NCBI RefSeq assembly: GCF_003149535.1
Contig: NZ_QGDB01000003.1
Location: 1-64,000 of the forward strand
From: Falsochrobactrum shanghaiense
GTDB lineage: Bacteria > Pseudomonadota > Alphaproteobacteria > Rhizobiales > Rhizobiaceae
Length of the DNA stretch: 64,000 bases
Direction of reading: 5' to 3'
The notes under the pieces were generated by a model. That model made no database searches, had not been told where the DNA came from, and worked only from the letters and a program-made list of their open reading frames with translations. The position numbers and the translations under genes are program-made. Shown here piece by piece: positions 44,810 to 53,979 of the stretch. The stretch's first letter is position 1. Each line of letters opens with the position of its first letter.

Positions 44810-46117
44810 ATGAATGGTTTCATGATCGCAGCCCCGTCATCGGGCTCGGGAAAAACAACGATAACGCTTGGTTTGCTGCGCGCGCTCAGACGAATGGACG
44901 TGGCGCTGGCGCCCGTCAAGGCGGGACCGGATTATATCGATCCGGGCTACCATAAGGCTGCAAGCGGTGCTGTGTGTTTCAATCTCGATCCATGGGGCAT
45001 GCGGGCCGAACTCATCAGCGCGCTTTCCTCACGCATGACCGAAGGTGGAAAGCTGCTTGTCGCGGAAGGCATGATGGGGCTTTTCGACGGGGCAAACAGC
45101 AATGGGGGATCGTCTGCCGATCTCGCGCGTATGCTCGATCTCCCGGTCGTGCTGGTGGTGGATTGCGCCCGCTTGTCGCATTCGGTGGCTGCGATTGTCT
45201 CGGGTTTCAGCGCCTTTCGCAAGAATGTGCTGATTGCGGGCGTGATACTCAACCGGGTCGGCGGCGCGCGTCATGAAGCCATGCTCCGCGAAGCTTTGCT
45301 GCCGCTTGGAATTCCGGTGCTGGGCGCTTTGCCGCATGATGATGCGTTGCTGCTGCCGGAACGCCACCTCGGGCTGGTGCAGGCGGGAGAACATTCCGAT
45401 CTGGAACGCTTTCTCGATCATGCCGCAGATATGATGGAAGCGCATATCGACTTCAGGATTCTGCGTCATATCTGGCTCGGCTCCAAACGCCCTGCGGCAA
45501 TGGCCAATGTGCCGCGGCTTGCGCCCTTGGGGAACCGGATAGCAGTCGCGCGTGATGATGCTTTTGCTTTTGCTTATGCGCATGTTTTCGAAGCATGGCA
45601 CAGGCGCGGAGCGGAAATATCGTTCTTTTCGCCCCTTGCAGACGAGGGGCCAGCGCCGGATGCGGATGCCGTCTATCTGCCGGGTGGTTATCCTGAAGCC
45701 TTTGCCGGCAAGCTTGCACAATTGCATCGCTTTCGGGAAGGCATGAACGGAGCCGTGTCACGCGGCGCTATGGTCTATGGTGAGGGCGGCGGCTATATCG
45801 TGCTTGGCGAGGGACTGCAAGACGCCGAGGGTTTGCGCCATGAAATGCTGGGCCTGTTGCCGCTTGAAACATCCTTTGCCAAAAGGAAGCTGCATCTTGG
45901 CTATCGCATAGTGGAGCCATTGGAAGGCGCGCCATGGAAAATGCCGCTGAGCGCCCATGAATTTCATTATACGAGCATCGTGCTGGAGGGGGCGGCGCAA
46001 AGGCTTTTTAGCGTGAACAACGCTCAGGGTGAAAAACTGGGCGAGGCGGGACAGCGTGTCGGTTCGGTTTCAGGCTCATTCATGCATATTATCGATTTGC
46101 GTGGAGACAATATGTGA
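44810..46117 (+). CDS. cobB: hydrogenobyrinic/cobyrinic acid a,c-diamide synthase
   Basis: The 435-residue enzyme amidates the a and c carboxylates of the corrin. The ATP site APSSGSGKTTITLGL is at the N-terminus and the VAEGMMGLFDG and IAGVILNRVG motifs follow. In the C-terminal glutaminase domain the nucleophile block reads VYGEGGGYIVLG, where the family has GECGGY: residue 326 is Gly (GGC) rather than Cys. The rest of the domain, including the terminal SFMHIIDLRG His, is kept. ATG 44810 is chosen because the P-loop begins 8 residues later. Its stop overlaps the GTG of cobC. Confidence 0.93.
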   Translation: MNGFMIAAPSSGSGKTTITLGLLRALRRMDVALAPVKAGPDYIDPGYHKAASGAVCFNLDPWGMRAELISALSSRMTEGGKLLVAEGMMGLFDGANSNGGSSADLARMLDLPVVLVVDCARLSHSVAAIVSGFSAFRKNVLIAGVILNRVGGARHEAMLREALLPLGIPVLGALPHDDALLLPERHLGLVQAGEHSDLERFLDHAADMMEAHIDFRILRHIWLGSKRPAAMANVPRLAPLGNRIAVARDDAFAFAYAHVFEAWHRRGAEISFFSPLADEGPAPDADAVYLPGGYPEAFAGKLAQLHRFREGMNGAVSRGAMVYGEGGGYIVLGEGLQDAEGLRHEMLGLLPLETSFAKRKLHLGYRIVEPLEGAPWKMPLSAHEFHYTSIVLEGAAQRLFSVNNAQGEKLGEAGQRVGSVSGSFMHIIDLRGDNM

Positions 46118-47127
46118 TCAAGCCTGTCGAACATGGCGGAGCACTTGACCGGGCGGTGGCACGTTATGGCGGCAAGGCGCAGGACTGGCTCGACCTTTCG
46201 ACCGGGATCAATCCCGAACACTTCCCGCTGCCCGCGCTGGGGGAGGCGCTCTGGAACCGTTTGCCGGATGAGGGGCTTTTTCAGCGAACGCTTGAAACGG
46301 CAAGGCTGTATTACGGTATAGCGGAGACGGCACCCATCGTGGCAGCGCCCGGAACACAGGCGCTGATACAGCTTGTTCCGACGCTTCTTCCTGCTTCGAC
46401 AGTCGCTATCATGGGGCCGACCTATCAGGAATATGGCGCTTCCTTTCAGGCGGCAGGCTGGAATGTGGTCGAATGCCGCGGGCCTGACGATATTCCGGAT
46501 GAGGCGCGCGTGGCTGTGGTCGTCAACCCGAATAATCCCGATGGGCGCGTTATTGCGCGCAAGGATCTGGTGGAGCTTGCGCAAAGACTGGGCGCGCGTG
46601 GCGGCTTTCTGGTGGTTGACGAGGCTTTTGCCGATGCGCATCATCATGTGAGTGTGGCGGCGGAAGCCGCCAGCCTTCCCATGATCGTCCTGAAGTCTTT
46701 CGGCAAGTTTTTCGGGCTGGCGGGGTTGCGGCTGGGCTTTATGATTTCCAATCCGCTTATTGCCGAAAGGGTCAAGCAGCGCCTTGGCCCATGGGCCGTG
46801 TCCGGGCCTGCACTGGCTATAGCCGGACAGGCATTTAAAAGCCGCACGGAACTGACCGACTTTCGCGCGAGGATCGACCTGCGGCGTCTTGGTCTTTCCG
46901 GCGTTCTGGAACGTTCGGGCTTGAAAGAGATCGGAGGCGTGGCCCTTTTTTCGCTCGTGGAACATCCCGATGCATATGCGGTGCATGAGGAGCTTTGCAA
47001 AAGGCATATCCTCGTCCGTAAGTTTTCTTACGCGCCAGAATGGCTGCGTATCGGCCTTGCGCTGGATGATGCGGGGTTGAGGCGACTGGAAGAGGCGCTT
47101 GAGACCATATCGCGCTTGAAGACCTGA
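46114..47127 (+). CDS. cobC: threonine-phosphate decarboxylase/CobC, PLP-dependent
   Basis: The 337-residue class-II aminotransferase-fold protein makes aminopropanol phosphate, the linker precursor of cobinamide. Key motifs are NPNNPDGR and the PLP lysine in KSFGKFFGLAGLRLGF. It starts at GTG 46114, sharing the GTGA with the cobB stop, so translation is coupled. cobD follows 22 bp later; the two act in the same step. Confidence 0.95.
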   Translation: MIKPVEHGGALDRAVARYGGKAQDWLDLSTGINPEHFPLPALGEALWNRLPDEGLFQRTLETARLYYGIAETAPIVAAPGTQALIQLVPTLLPASTVAIMGPTYQEYGASFQAAGWNVVECRGPDDIPDEARVAVVVNPNNPDGRVIARKDLVELAQRLGARGGFLVVDEAFADAHHHVSVAAEAASLPMIVLKSFGKFFGLAGLRLGFMISNPLIAERVKQRLGPWAVSGPALAIAGQAFKSRTELTDFRARIDLRRLGLSGVLERSGLKEIGGVALFSLVEHPDAYAVHEELCKRHILVRKFSYAPEWLRIGLALDDAGLRRLEEALETISRLKT

Positions 47128-47149
47128 TTCAGAATAGCGGGCCAAGCCT

Positions 47150-48139
47150 ATGGAAATTAAGCTGATAATCCTTTCTCTGGCGCTGGTTTTGGATCGACTG
47201 GCTGGCGACCCTCCCGCTCTTTGGCAAAAGGTTGCGCATCCGGTCGTTCTGTTTGGCAAGGCCATTTCGTGGGGCGAACATCGCTGGAACAAGCCCGCAT
47301 TGCCGGTTGAAAAACTGCGCCGCAACGGCATGTGGCTGATTGTCTGGCTCGTTGCATGCTGCCTTTTTCTGGGAGTTTTTATCGAAGCGCTTCTGCCGCT
47401 TCTTGGCACAGCGGGCGCGCTGGTCGAGATCGTTATCGTTGCCGTCCTTCTTGCGCAAAAAAGCCTTGCCGACCATGTCGGCAATGTTGCGAAAGGCTTG
47501 CGGGACGATGGGATCGCAGGCGGGCGCATGGCTGTGTCGATGATCGTCGGGCGGGATCCCGAGCAGCTCGATGAAAGCGGGGTTAGTCGCGCTGCCATCG
47601 AAAGCCTTGCCGAAAACGCGTCAGATGGAGTTGTCGCGCCCGCATTCTGGTTTCTGGTCGGCGGCTTGCCGGGACTGCTTGCCTATAAACTCATCAATAC
47701 AGCCGATTCCATGATCGGTCATATGAACGAACGCTATCGCCATTTCGGGCGCTTTGCGGCCCGGCTTGACGATGTGGCAAATTTTGTTCCGGCCCGGCTG
47801 ACCGGCTTGCTCGCTGTTTTGGCGTGCGGGCTCAATATGGGTAAGGAAAGCGGGCGCAAAGCCTTTCGCGTCATGCGCGCCGATGCGCGGCTGCATCGTT
47901 CGCCGAATGCGGGCTGGCCTGAAGCAGCATTTGCAGGGGGGCTGGGGCTGGCGCTTGCAGGACCGCGCCGCTATGGCGCTGAAAAGGTTGACGGGCCGAT
48001 GCTCAACATGCAAGGCAAAAGAAGCGCCAATGCCGGGGATATTGATGCAGCGGTGACACTGTTCTGGGCATCGATGAGCTTATTGACGGCTTTGACAATA
48101 ACGGCCAGCCTGATTGGACTTATCTATCGGCTGGTATGA
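47150..48139 (+). CDS. cobD: adenosylcobinamide-phosphate synthase (CbiB family)
   Basis: The 329-residue membrane protein joins aminopropanol phosphate to adenosylcobyric acid. It begins with a helix followed by LAGDPPALWQKVAHPVVLFGK, and has the IESLAENASDGVVAPAFWF and MIGHMNERYRHFG motifs typical of CbiB. Its last 20 bp overlap the convergent binding-protein gene. Confidence 0.95.
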   Translation: MEIKLIILSLALVLDRLAGDPPALWQKVAHPVVLFGKAISWGEHRWNKPALPVEKLRRNGMWLIVWLVACCLFLGVFIEALLPLLGTAGALVEIVIVAVLLAQKSLADHVGNVAKGLRDDGIAGGRMAVSMIVGRDPEQLDESGVSRAAIESLAENASDGVVAPAFWFLVGGLPGLLAYKLINTADSMIGHMNERYRHFGRFAARLDDVANFVPARLTGLLAVLACGLNMGKESGRKAFRVMRADARLHRSPNAGWPEAAFAGGLGLALAGPRRYGAEKVDGPMLNMQGKRSANAGDIDAAVTLFWASMSLLTALTITASLIGLIYRLV

Positions 48140-49292
48140 AGCGCTTGCCTGCATAACGTTGCAGACGATTGGGATTGTCGTTTCGCATTCCCAATTCATT
48201 GAACTTGATCGTGCCCAGCGCAGTTTCAAAGGAACTGCTGGTGAGGATGCCTGTTACGCTGCGTTTTTCCGCTTCGGCTTGTTTTGTCGCCTGTGCCGCC
48301 AGCTCGATCATGGCGTAACCGGTGACGGAATAGGCTTCCACGAGCATGCCTGCCTGACGAAGAGCATCGGCGGCGGGTCTGGCTGTCGGCAGATCCTGCG
48401 GTCTGATGGGGGCAATCATCAGTGTTCCATCGCTTAAAGCTTGCGGGCCGGCAGCGGCATTCAGGACGCTGCCTCCTGCGATGACCAGCGGATATTTGAG
48501 AGTTTGGGCGCTGGCACCAATGGCGGCAATGTCGTCGCGTTCGCCACCGACATAGACATGGGTTGCACCGGCCCGGCGCAGGCGAGCCACAAGGGCGTTC
48601 TGGTTTTCAAGGCCCGGGCGATAGGTATCGGTAAATACGGGCTGGAGCTGCTGTTCCCTGAGGCTGGCAAGCAGAAGCGAAGCGCGCTGACGGCCTTCTA
48701 TGGTGCCGTCATCGATGATCGCAAAGGGCTGCGAGCGCCAGAGGCTTGCCAGAAAGCTGCTGGTCGCCCGCATTTCCTTTTCAATCCCTGCTGAAAGACG
48801 AAAGACGGGCAGGTGCGTCGATGCGCGTCGCTCGGAGAGGGTGAGATCGCTGATCCCTGATGTTAAAACCGGGATATTCTTTTCATTGAGAATGGGCAGG
48901 GCTGCTTCCAGTGCTTCGGAACAGAGGAAACCGGTGGCGATCTGCACATTTTCCCTGACGAAATTATCAGCCGCCGTCTTGCCGCCTTCAGCACTGCACT
49001 GATCGTCGGATATGGTCAGCTGGACGCTCATTGTGTTTGCCGCGACTTGCGCGCCATCTCGCAATTGCTGCCCCAAGGGTGCGAATGTACCGCTCAAGGG
49101 CGCGGCAAATCCAATGCGCATTTCCTGCGCAAAGGCAGAAGGTATCAGTATGAGGCTGAGAAACGCCAGGGCCGCGAGGCTGGCAGAAAAGAGCTTCGGG
49201 TAATTATTGCCGTGCAATATCAGGCGGAAAGCCGCATCATATGGTTTTACAAACTGGTCTGGCTCATTCACGCGACAGGTCTTCTTTAACAT
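48120..49292 (-). CDS. orphan periplasmic binding protein of the Leu/Ile/Val type
   Basis: The 390-residue protein has a signal peptide ending PSAFAQ and a Peripla_BP_6 domain: EMRIGFAAPLSGTFAPLGQQLRD-like start and the DDQCSAEGGKTAADNFV stretch fit branched-chain amino acid receptors. No permease or ATPase is nearby, so it either serves a transporter elsewhere or acts as a sensor. ATG 49292 is the best start given the signal peptide, although the frame is open to 49400 and the ribosome-binding site is weak. Confidence 0.8.
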   Translation of the reverse strand: MLKKTCRVNEPDQFVKPYDAAFRLILHGNNYPKLFSASLAALAFLSLILIPSAFAQEMRIGFAAPLSGTFAPLGQQLRDGAQVAANTMSVQLTISDDQCSAEGGKTAADNFVRENVQIATGFLCSEALEAALPILNEKNIPVLTSGISDLTLSERRASTHLPVFRLSAGIEKEMRATSSFLASLWRSQPFAIIDDGTIEGRQRASLLLASLREQQLQPVFTDTYRPGLENQNALVARLRRAGATHVYVGGERDDIAAIGASAQTLKYPLVIAGGSVLNAAAGPQALSDGTLMIAPIRPQDLPTARPAADALRQAGMLVEAYSVTGYAMIELAAQATKQAEAEKRSVTGILTSSSFETALGTIKFNELGMRNDNPNRLQRYAGKRFIPADR

Positions 49293-49389
49293 TTCATGGT
49301 AATTTGAATGAAAATTGGGTAGCGGTTTCCTTGCCATTGTGCAATGCCCGTAATCCATGCAGGCAATCAGCGCATAGCTCCGCCATGGC

Positions 49390-49938
49390 TTGCAAGACAA
49401 TACGGATGCTTATCAAGTGCAAACGATAAAAAATATCATTCCAGATACAGCGCCTGTCGCACCGAAAGCCTATCGCGACGCCATGAGCCATTATGCGGGG
49501 GCCGTGCAGGTCGTAACGACAGGTGGATCTGCCGGACGGCGCGGGCTTACCCTGACAGCTTCATGTTCGGTTTCCGACAATCCTCCGACCGTTTTGATAT
49601 GCTTGCAAAAGGTGCATGAAGAGAACCGGATCTTCATGAAGAACGGCGTTTTTGCCGTCAATACGCTTGCGGCTCCCCATGAGCAATTGGCAGACGCCTT
49701 TTCCGGACGTATCGGACTGACGCAGGATGAGCGTTTCGAACTGGCGCAATGGGACATTCTTGCGACGGGAGCACCGACGCTGAAAGGGGCTTTGGCGGTG
49801 TTCGATTGCCGGGTGACGAGCGTGCAGGATCACTCAACCCATCATGTTCTTTTCGGTGAAGTGGTGGCATTGCGCTCCGGCGATGCCGAGGAGGCGCTGA
49901 TCTATCTCAACCGCCGCTATCATAGACTGGAGTTGTAG
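49390..49938 (+). CDS. cobR: cob(II)yrinic acid a,c-diamide reductase (corrin reductase)
   Basis: The 182-residue flavin-reductase-like protein has FMN-binding features GLTLTASCSVSDNPPTVLICL and GVFAVNTLAAPHEQLADAFSG. CobR of Brucella melitensis, a protein of this family, reduces the corrin cobalt for adenosylation by CobO. The location beside cobB-cobC-cobD supports the name. The start is unclear: TTG 49390, GTG 49417 or a later ATG at about 49483 are possible, with no strong ribosome-binding site. Confidence 0.88.
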   Translation: MQDNTDAYQVQTIKNIIPDTAPVAPKAYRDAMSHYAGAVQVVTTGGSAGRRGLTLTASCSVSDNPPTVLICLQKVHEENRIFMKNGVFAVNTLAAPHEQLADAFSGRIGLTQDERFELAQWDILATGAPTLKGALAVFDCRVTSVQDHSTHHVLFGEVVALRSGDAEEALIYLNRRYHRLEL

Positions 49939-49959
49939 AAGAGTTGATGGGGAGAAATA

Positions 49960-50835
49960 ATGCATAAGCGGGCTGGGCTATTTGCCGGATTGTTTTTCTT
50001 CTCCGCCATTTCTGCCTTTGCGCAAGGGCCGCTTCCTTCGTTCAAGGACGAGCATTTTTCCTATCCCGGCATTCTCGGCAGCGCCGATAATGGTGACTAT
50101 AAAATCGTCGATTATAATGAAATGCGCGATATTAACGGGCGCGATGCAGTGCCGGAAAAGCGGGCCAGGGATGCCTATGTTTCGCTGAAAGCGCGCGCCT
50201 ATCAGAAAGACGTCACATTTCAGACCAAAGCCGGTCCAGTGAAAGCCATGGCGGTCGGCAAGCGGGAAGGGGCAGCTTTCATTGTCATATATCTGCATGG
50301 GCGCGGTGGAAATCGCTTGCAGGGCGTGAATGATTTCACATTCGGTGGCAATTTCAACCGTGTGAAAAATCTCGCAAGCCGCAATGGCGGGCTTTATCTT
50401 ACCCCGGACTTCAAGGATTTCGCAGCGGCAGGCGAGGCACAGATTGCTGGATTGATTGAAGCCGCGAAGGCTTCATCTCCATCTGCGCCGCTGGTTCTTG
50501 CCTGCGGCTCGCAGGGCGGGGCGCTGTGCTGGCGCGTGGCCTCCAGCAAAACTGCGGGCGACCAGCTTGCCGGACTTATTCTTATGGGGTCGCTGTGGGA
50601 TGAAAGTTTTTTCAATTCACCCGCATTCAAGAAGAAAACGCCGGTATTTTTCACGCATGGCAGCCGCGATCCGGTTTTTGCCGTCGAAAAACAGGAAGGC
50701 TTTTATCGCGAGATCCGCAGGCGTGCGCCCGGCTATCCGGTGCAGTTTCGCCGGTTTGAGACGGGCAATCACGGCACGCCGATTCGCATGAGCGACTGGC
50801 GCGAGATGCTGAACTGGATTTTTGCGAAACAGTGA
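49960..50835 (+). CDS. secreted alpha/beta hydrolase
   Basis: The 291-residue protein has a signal peptide (to about AFAQG) and an alpha/beta hydrolase fold. The oxyanion loop YLHGRGG, nucleophile elbow ACGSQGGAL, acid HGSRDPVF and histidine ETGNHGTP form a full triad. Esterase or carboxylic hydrolase activity in the periplasm is likely; the substrate is unknown. GGGGAGA precedes the ATG. Confidence 0.85.
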   Translation: MHKRAGLFAGLFFFSAISAFAQGPLPSFKDEHFSYPGILGSADNGDYKIVDYNEMRDINGRDAVPEKRARDAYVSLKARAYQKDVTFQTKAGPVKAMAVGKREGAAFIVIYLHGRGGNRLQGVNDFTFGGNFNRVKNLASRNGGLYLTPDFKDFAAAGEAQIAGLIEAAKASSPSAPLVLACGSQGGALCWRVASSKTAGDQLAGLILMGSLWDESFFNSPAFKKKTPVFFTHGSRDPVFAVEKQEGFYREIRRRAPGYPVQFRRFETGNHGTPIRMSDWREMLNWIFAKQ

Positions 50836-50959
50836 TAACGGGGCTGTGGACGCCAGACGAAAAACCTGCAATGTGGCGTTCCTGCACTCGACAACGGACC
50901 AAAACAGAATAGTTATCTGGTTAAATCTGAGCTGTAGAGCAAATCTTATGAGGTTGATT

Positions 50960-51418
50960 ATGCACGGAGCAGTCCATTACGGAGCCCGTTTTTTTGCTAT
51001 CGCGATGCTGGCCTCTTTGGCTGCGGCCTGTACGACCACGACACAGACCCCGACGCCTCCCGGACTGTCCGAAGCACCTGTTACCGCGCCGACCATATCG
51101 ACGCGGCGCTTCATTCCGACCTCGACGGTTGATCCTGCGCTGGCAGCGCCGTGCATTACCACTGCGGCGAATAAATACTTCCTGCCGGAGCGTGTGATTT
51201 CGGCTGTCAATTCGCGTCCGGGCGCAGGCGGCGGAACGGATGTCGATCTGCAGGTCGATCTGCGTACGGCGGTATGTCAGGTTTCTGCGAATGGTTCGGT
51301 GCGCGCTGTTATCGACACGACGCCCAAAAGCGCGGACCAGGTTGCCGCCGAAGCGGCTGCTGCAAAGGCGGAAGCAGAAGCGCGAACAGCACCACAGAAA
51401 CAATCACGCAGGAAGTGA
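50960..51418 (+). CDS. small lipoprotein of unknown function
   Basis: The 152-residue protein has a signal ending in the lipobox SLAAAC, so it is probably a lipoprotein. A threonine/proline-rich stretch follows, then a soluble domain with NKYFLPERVISAV and a C-terminal alanine/glutamate/arginine-rich tail. ATG 50960 with GAGG upstream is preferred. I recognise no family. A strong terminator follows. Confidence 0.75.
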   Translation: MHGAVHYGARFFAIAMLASLAAACTTTTQTPTPPGLSEAPVTAPTISTRRFIPTSTVDPALAAPCITTAANKYFLPERVISAVNSRPGAGGGTDVDLQVDLRTAVCQVSANGSVRAVIDTTPKSADQVAAEAAAAKAEAEARTAPQKQSRRK

Positions 51419-51443
51419 TTCAATAAAAACGCACAACTCATTC

Positions 51444-51469
51444 AAAAGGCAGGGATTTCCCTGCCTTTT
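51444..51469. terminator. bidirectional terminator
   Basis: AAAAGGCAGGGA and TCCCTGCCTTTT form a perfect 12-bp stem with a 2-base gap, ending in a T-run on both strands. It separates the plus-strand lipoprotein gene from the minus-strand Opp operon and can serve both. Confidence 0.9.
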
Positions 51470-51476
51470 TGTTGGG

Positions 51477-52229
51477 TTATCTGCGGAAGCCCTCACTGGC
51501 GCGCATCAGGTTCTTCGTATAGTCGGCGCTGATGTCGCCTTTGACGAGCGCATCCGCTTTCAGCTGTTCGACGACTTCTCCATTGCGCATGACAGCGAGC
51601 TGATCGCACATATGTGTGATAACTGCCAGATCATGGCTGACCATGACGAAGGTCAGGTTGCGATCCCGGCGTACCTGTTCCAGCAGATTGAGAACTTCCG
51701 CCTGTACGGAAGCATCAAGTGCGGAGGTCGGTTCATCGAGCAAGAGGATGGTTGGTTCGATGATGAGGGCGCGGGCAATCGCGATGCGCTGTCGCTGACC
51801 GCCGGAAAGCTGGTGTGGATAACGGAACCGGAAGCCCGAGCCAAGGCCGACTTCGTCAAGTGCGCGGACGATGCGTCGTTCGCTGTCACCGATGCCATGA
51901 ACTGCCAGTGGTTCCAGCAAAAGTCGGTCAATGGTCTGGCGGGGATGCAACGAGCCGTAGGGATCCTGGAAAACCATCTGGACCGTCCGGTAGAAGGCTT
52001 TGTCGCGCGGTGTTTTAAGCGGCTTGCCGTCAATGCGCACTTCGCCGCTATCGACGGGGGCAAGGCCGGCCACGGCGCGCAGCAGCGTGGATTTGCCGGA
52101 GCCGGATTCGCCCACCAGCCCGAATGAACTGCCGCGCGCGACCTCGATGCTCACCGATTTGAGCGCGTGGAAATGATCGAAATAGACGTTAAGATTATCA
52201 ATGGCCAGTGCCGGGTTCATAGACGCCAT
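51477..52229 (-). CDS. ABC transporter ATP-binding protein, DppF/GsiA type
   Basis: The 250-residue ATPase has Walker A GESGSGKST, Q-loop MVFQDPYGSLHP, signature LSGGQRQRI and Walker B ILLLDEPTSALD. It is shorter than typical OppF (about 330), lacking the cysteine-rich C-terminal extension. It overlaps the preceding ATPase gene by 13 bp and is the last gene of the operon. Confidence 0.92.
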   Translation of the reverse strand: MASMNPALAIDNLNVYFDHFHALKSVSIEVARGSSFGLVGESGSGKSTLLRAVAGLAPVDSGEVRIDGKPLKTPRDKAFYRTVQMVFQDPYGSLHPRQTIDRLLLEPLAVHGIGDSERRIVRALDEVGLGSGFRFRYPHQLSGGQRQRIAIARALIIEPTILLLDEPTSALDASVQAEVLNLLEQVRRDRNLTFVMVSHDLAVITHMCDQLAVMRNGEVVEQLKADALVKGDISADYTKNLMRASEGFRR

Positions 52230-53050
52230 GCCTCCTCACGCTGCAAGGTGGGGAGGGGGTGCTGGTCAGCTCCGATTTTGGGCATGCAGTTGAGCAGTCC
52301 TTGCGTATAGGGATGTTTTGCATTGGCGAGGTCGCTCGCAGCGATTTCTTCGACGATCTGGCCGGCATACATGACGATGACGCGGTCACAGAAGGAGGAG
52401 ACGAGACGCAGGTCGTGACTGATGAATATCAATCCCATGCCGCGTTCGGCCACCAGCTTGTCGAGAATGCCAAGAACTTCGAGCTGAACCGTCACGTCGA
52501 GCGCGGAGGTCGGCTCGTCCGCGATCAGCAATTCGGGTTCTGCGACCAGCATCATGGCTATCATGACGCGCTGTCCCATGCCGCCGGAAACTTCATGCGG
52601 ATAAAGCTTCATGACCCGTTCGGCATCCCTGATCTGCACCGCTTCGAGCATGGAAATAGAACGCTTGCGAATCTCGCTACTGCTATATTTGCCGTGGGCC
52701 TTGAGCGTCTCGGCAATCTGCCTGCCGATGGTCATAACCGGGTTGAGCGAATATTTGGGATCCTGCAACACCATTGCGACGCGGCTGCCACGCAGGCTGC
52801 GGCGTTCGCGAGCAGAAATATTCAGAAGATCGATACCGTCGAACTGAAGCGTTTTAGCTGTAATGCGGGCATGAGGCGGGGTCAGCCCCATGATGGCGCG
52901 GCCGGTCTGGGACTTGCCTGATCCGGACTCACCCACGATGCCAAGCCGTTCGCGGCCGAGCGTGAAGCTGACGCCGCGCACGGCCTCGACAGCGCCTGTC
53001 CGGGTTGGAAATGTGACGCGCAGGTCTTCAACTGTCAGAAGTGGTTTCAC
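52217..53050 (-). CDS. ABC transporter ATP-binding protein, DppD type
   Basis: The 277-residue ATPase has Walker A GESGSGKSQ, Q-loop VLQDPKYSLNP, signature VSGGMGQRV and Walker B LLIADEPTSALD. GTG 53050 is chosen because it overlaps the permease stop as GTGA and starts the conserved domain; upstream codons to 53203 are non-homologous. It pairs with the following ATPase. Confidence 0.92.
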   Translation of the reverse strand: MKPLLTVEDLRVTFPTRTGAVEAVRGVSFTLGRERLGIVGESGSGKSQTGRAIMGLTPPHARITAKTLQFDGIDLLNISARERRSLRGSRVAMVLQDPKYSLNPVMTIGRQIAETLKAHGKYSSSEIRKRSISMLEAVQIRDAERVMKLYPHEVSGGMGQRVMIAMMLVAEPELLIADEPTSALDVTVQLEVLGILDKLVAERGMGLIFISHDLRLVSSFCDRVIVMYAGQIVEEIAASDLANAKHPYTQGLLNCMPKIGADQHPLPTLQREEAWRL

Positions 53051-53979
53051 TGGTTGCTCCCCCGCGGATCGAGCGCATCGCGCAGGCCGTCGCCGAGAAA
53101 ATTGAAACCGAGGCTTACGATAAGGATCGCTATGCCGGGCATGGCCGCAACCCACCATTGGTCGAGGATGAACCGGCGACCGGAGGCAATCATCGCGCCC
53201 CATTCAGGCAATGGCGGCTGTGCTCCAAGCCCGAGAAAACCAAGCCCTGCCGCCGTGAGAATTATTCCGGCCATATCGAGCGTAACGCGCACGATCAGCG
53301 AGGAAGTGCAAAGCGGCATGATGTGGCGAAGGACAATGCGGAACGGCGAGGCCCCCATCAGGCGGACGGCGGAAATATAGTCAGAATTACGCACGGTCAG
53401 CGTTTCGGCGCGGGCAATACGCGCATAGGGCGGCCATGAGGTGATGGCGATGGCGATGATCGCGTTTTCAATGCCGGGTCCAAGCGCCGCGACGAAGGCG
53501 AGCGCCAGAATGAGCTTGGGAAAAGCGAGGAAAATATCGGTGATGCGCATGAGGACCGCATCAACCCAGCCGCCTGCATAGCCGGCGACCGTGCCGACCA
53601 GCAGGCCGATGGGCGCTGCGATAATGGCCACGAGCAGCACGACATAGAGTGTGATACGCGAGCCGTAGATCAGGCGGGAGAGAATATCGCGGCCCTGATC
53701 GTCGGTTCCCAGCAGGTGGCCCGGTGTTCCGGGCGGGAGCAGGCGGGCATTGGCGAGATCACCCGAATAGGGAGAATGCGGCGCCAGCCAGGGCGCAAAA
53801 GCCGCTACCAGCAAAAGCGCGAGAAGGATCAGCAATCCCACCACGGCCAGCCTGTTGGCGGTAAAGCGGCGCCAGATCATATAGGAGCGACCCAAGCGAG
53901 CCTGCATGCGCGATTGCGGGCGCTCGGAAAGCAGCCATTCGCGCCAGGAAGATGTCGATGTGTCTGTCATTTGACTCAT
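53047..53979 (-). CDS. ABC transporter permease, DppC type
   Basis: The 310-residue membrane protein has the OppC N-terminal segment, GTDDQGRDILSRLIYG, and a BPD_transp_1 domain with SDYISAVRLMGAS as coupling loop and GIILTAAGLGFLGLGAQPP near the end. It overlaps the upstream permease stop by 4 bp and the downstream ATPase start by 4 bp. Confidence 0.93.
   Translation of the reverse strand: MSQMTDTSTSSWREWLLSERPQSRMQARLGRSYMIWRRFTANRLAVVGLLILLALLLVAAFAPWLAPHSPYSGDLANARLLPPGTPGHLLGTDDQGRDILSRLIYGSRITLYVVLLVAIIAAPIGLLVGTVAGYAGGWVDAVLMRITDIFLAFPKLILALAFVAALGPGIENAIIAIAITSWPPYARIARAETLTVRNSDYISAVRLMGASPFRIVLRHIMPLCTSSLIVRVTLDMAGIILTAAGLGFLGLGAQPPLPEWGAMIASGRRFILDQWWVAAMPGIAILIVSLGFNFLGDGLRDALDPRGSNQ

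Noticed and set aside
46024-47598. 524-residue minus-strand frame over cobC/cobD
   Set aside because: It is antisense to three recognised cob genes and has no domain signature.
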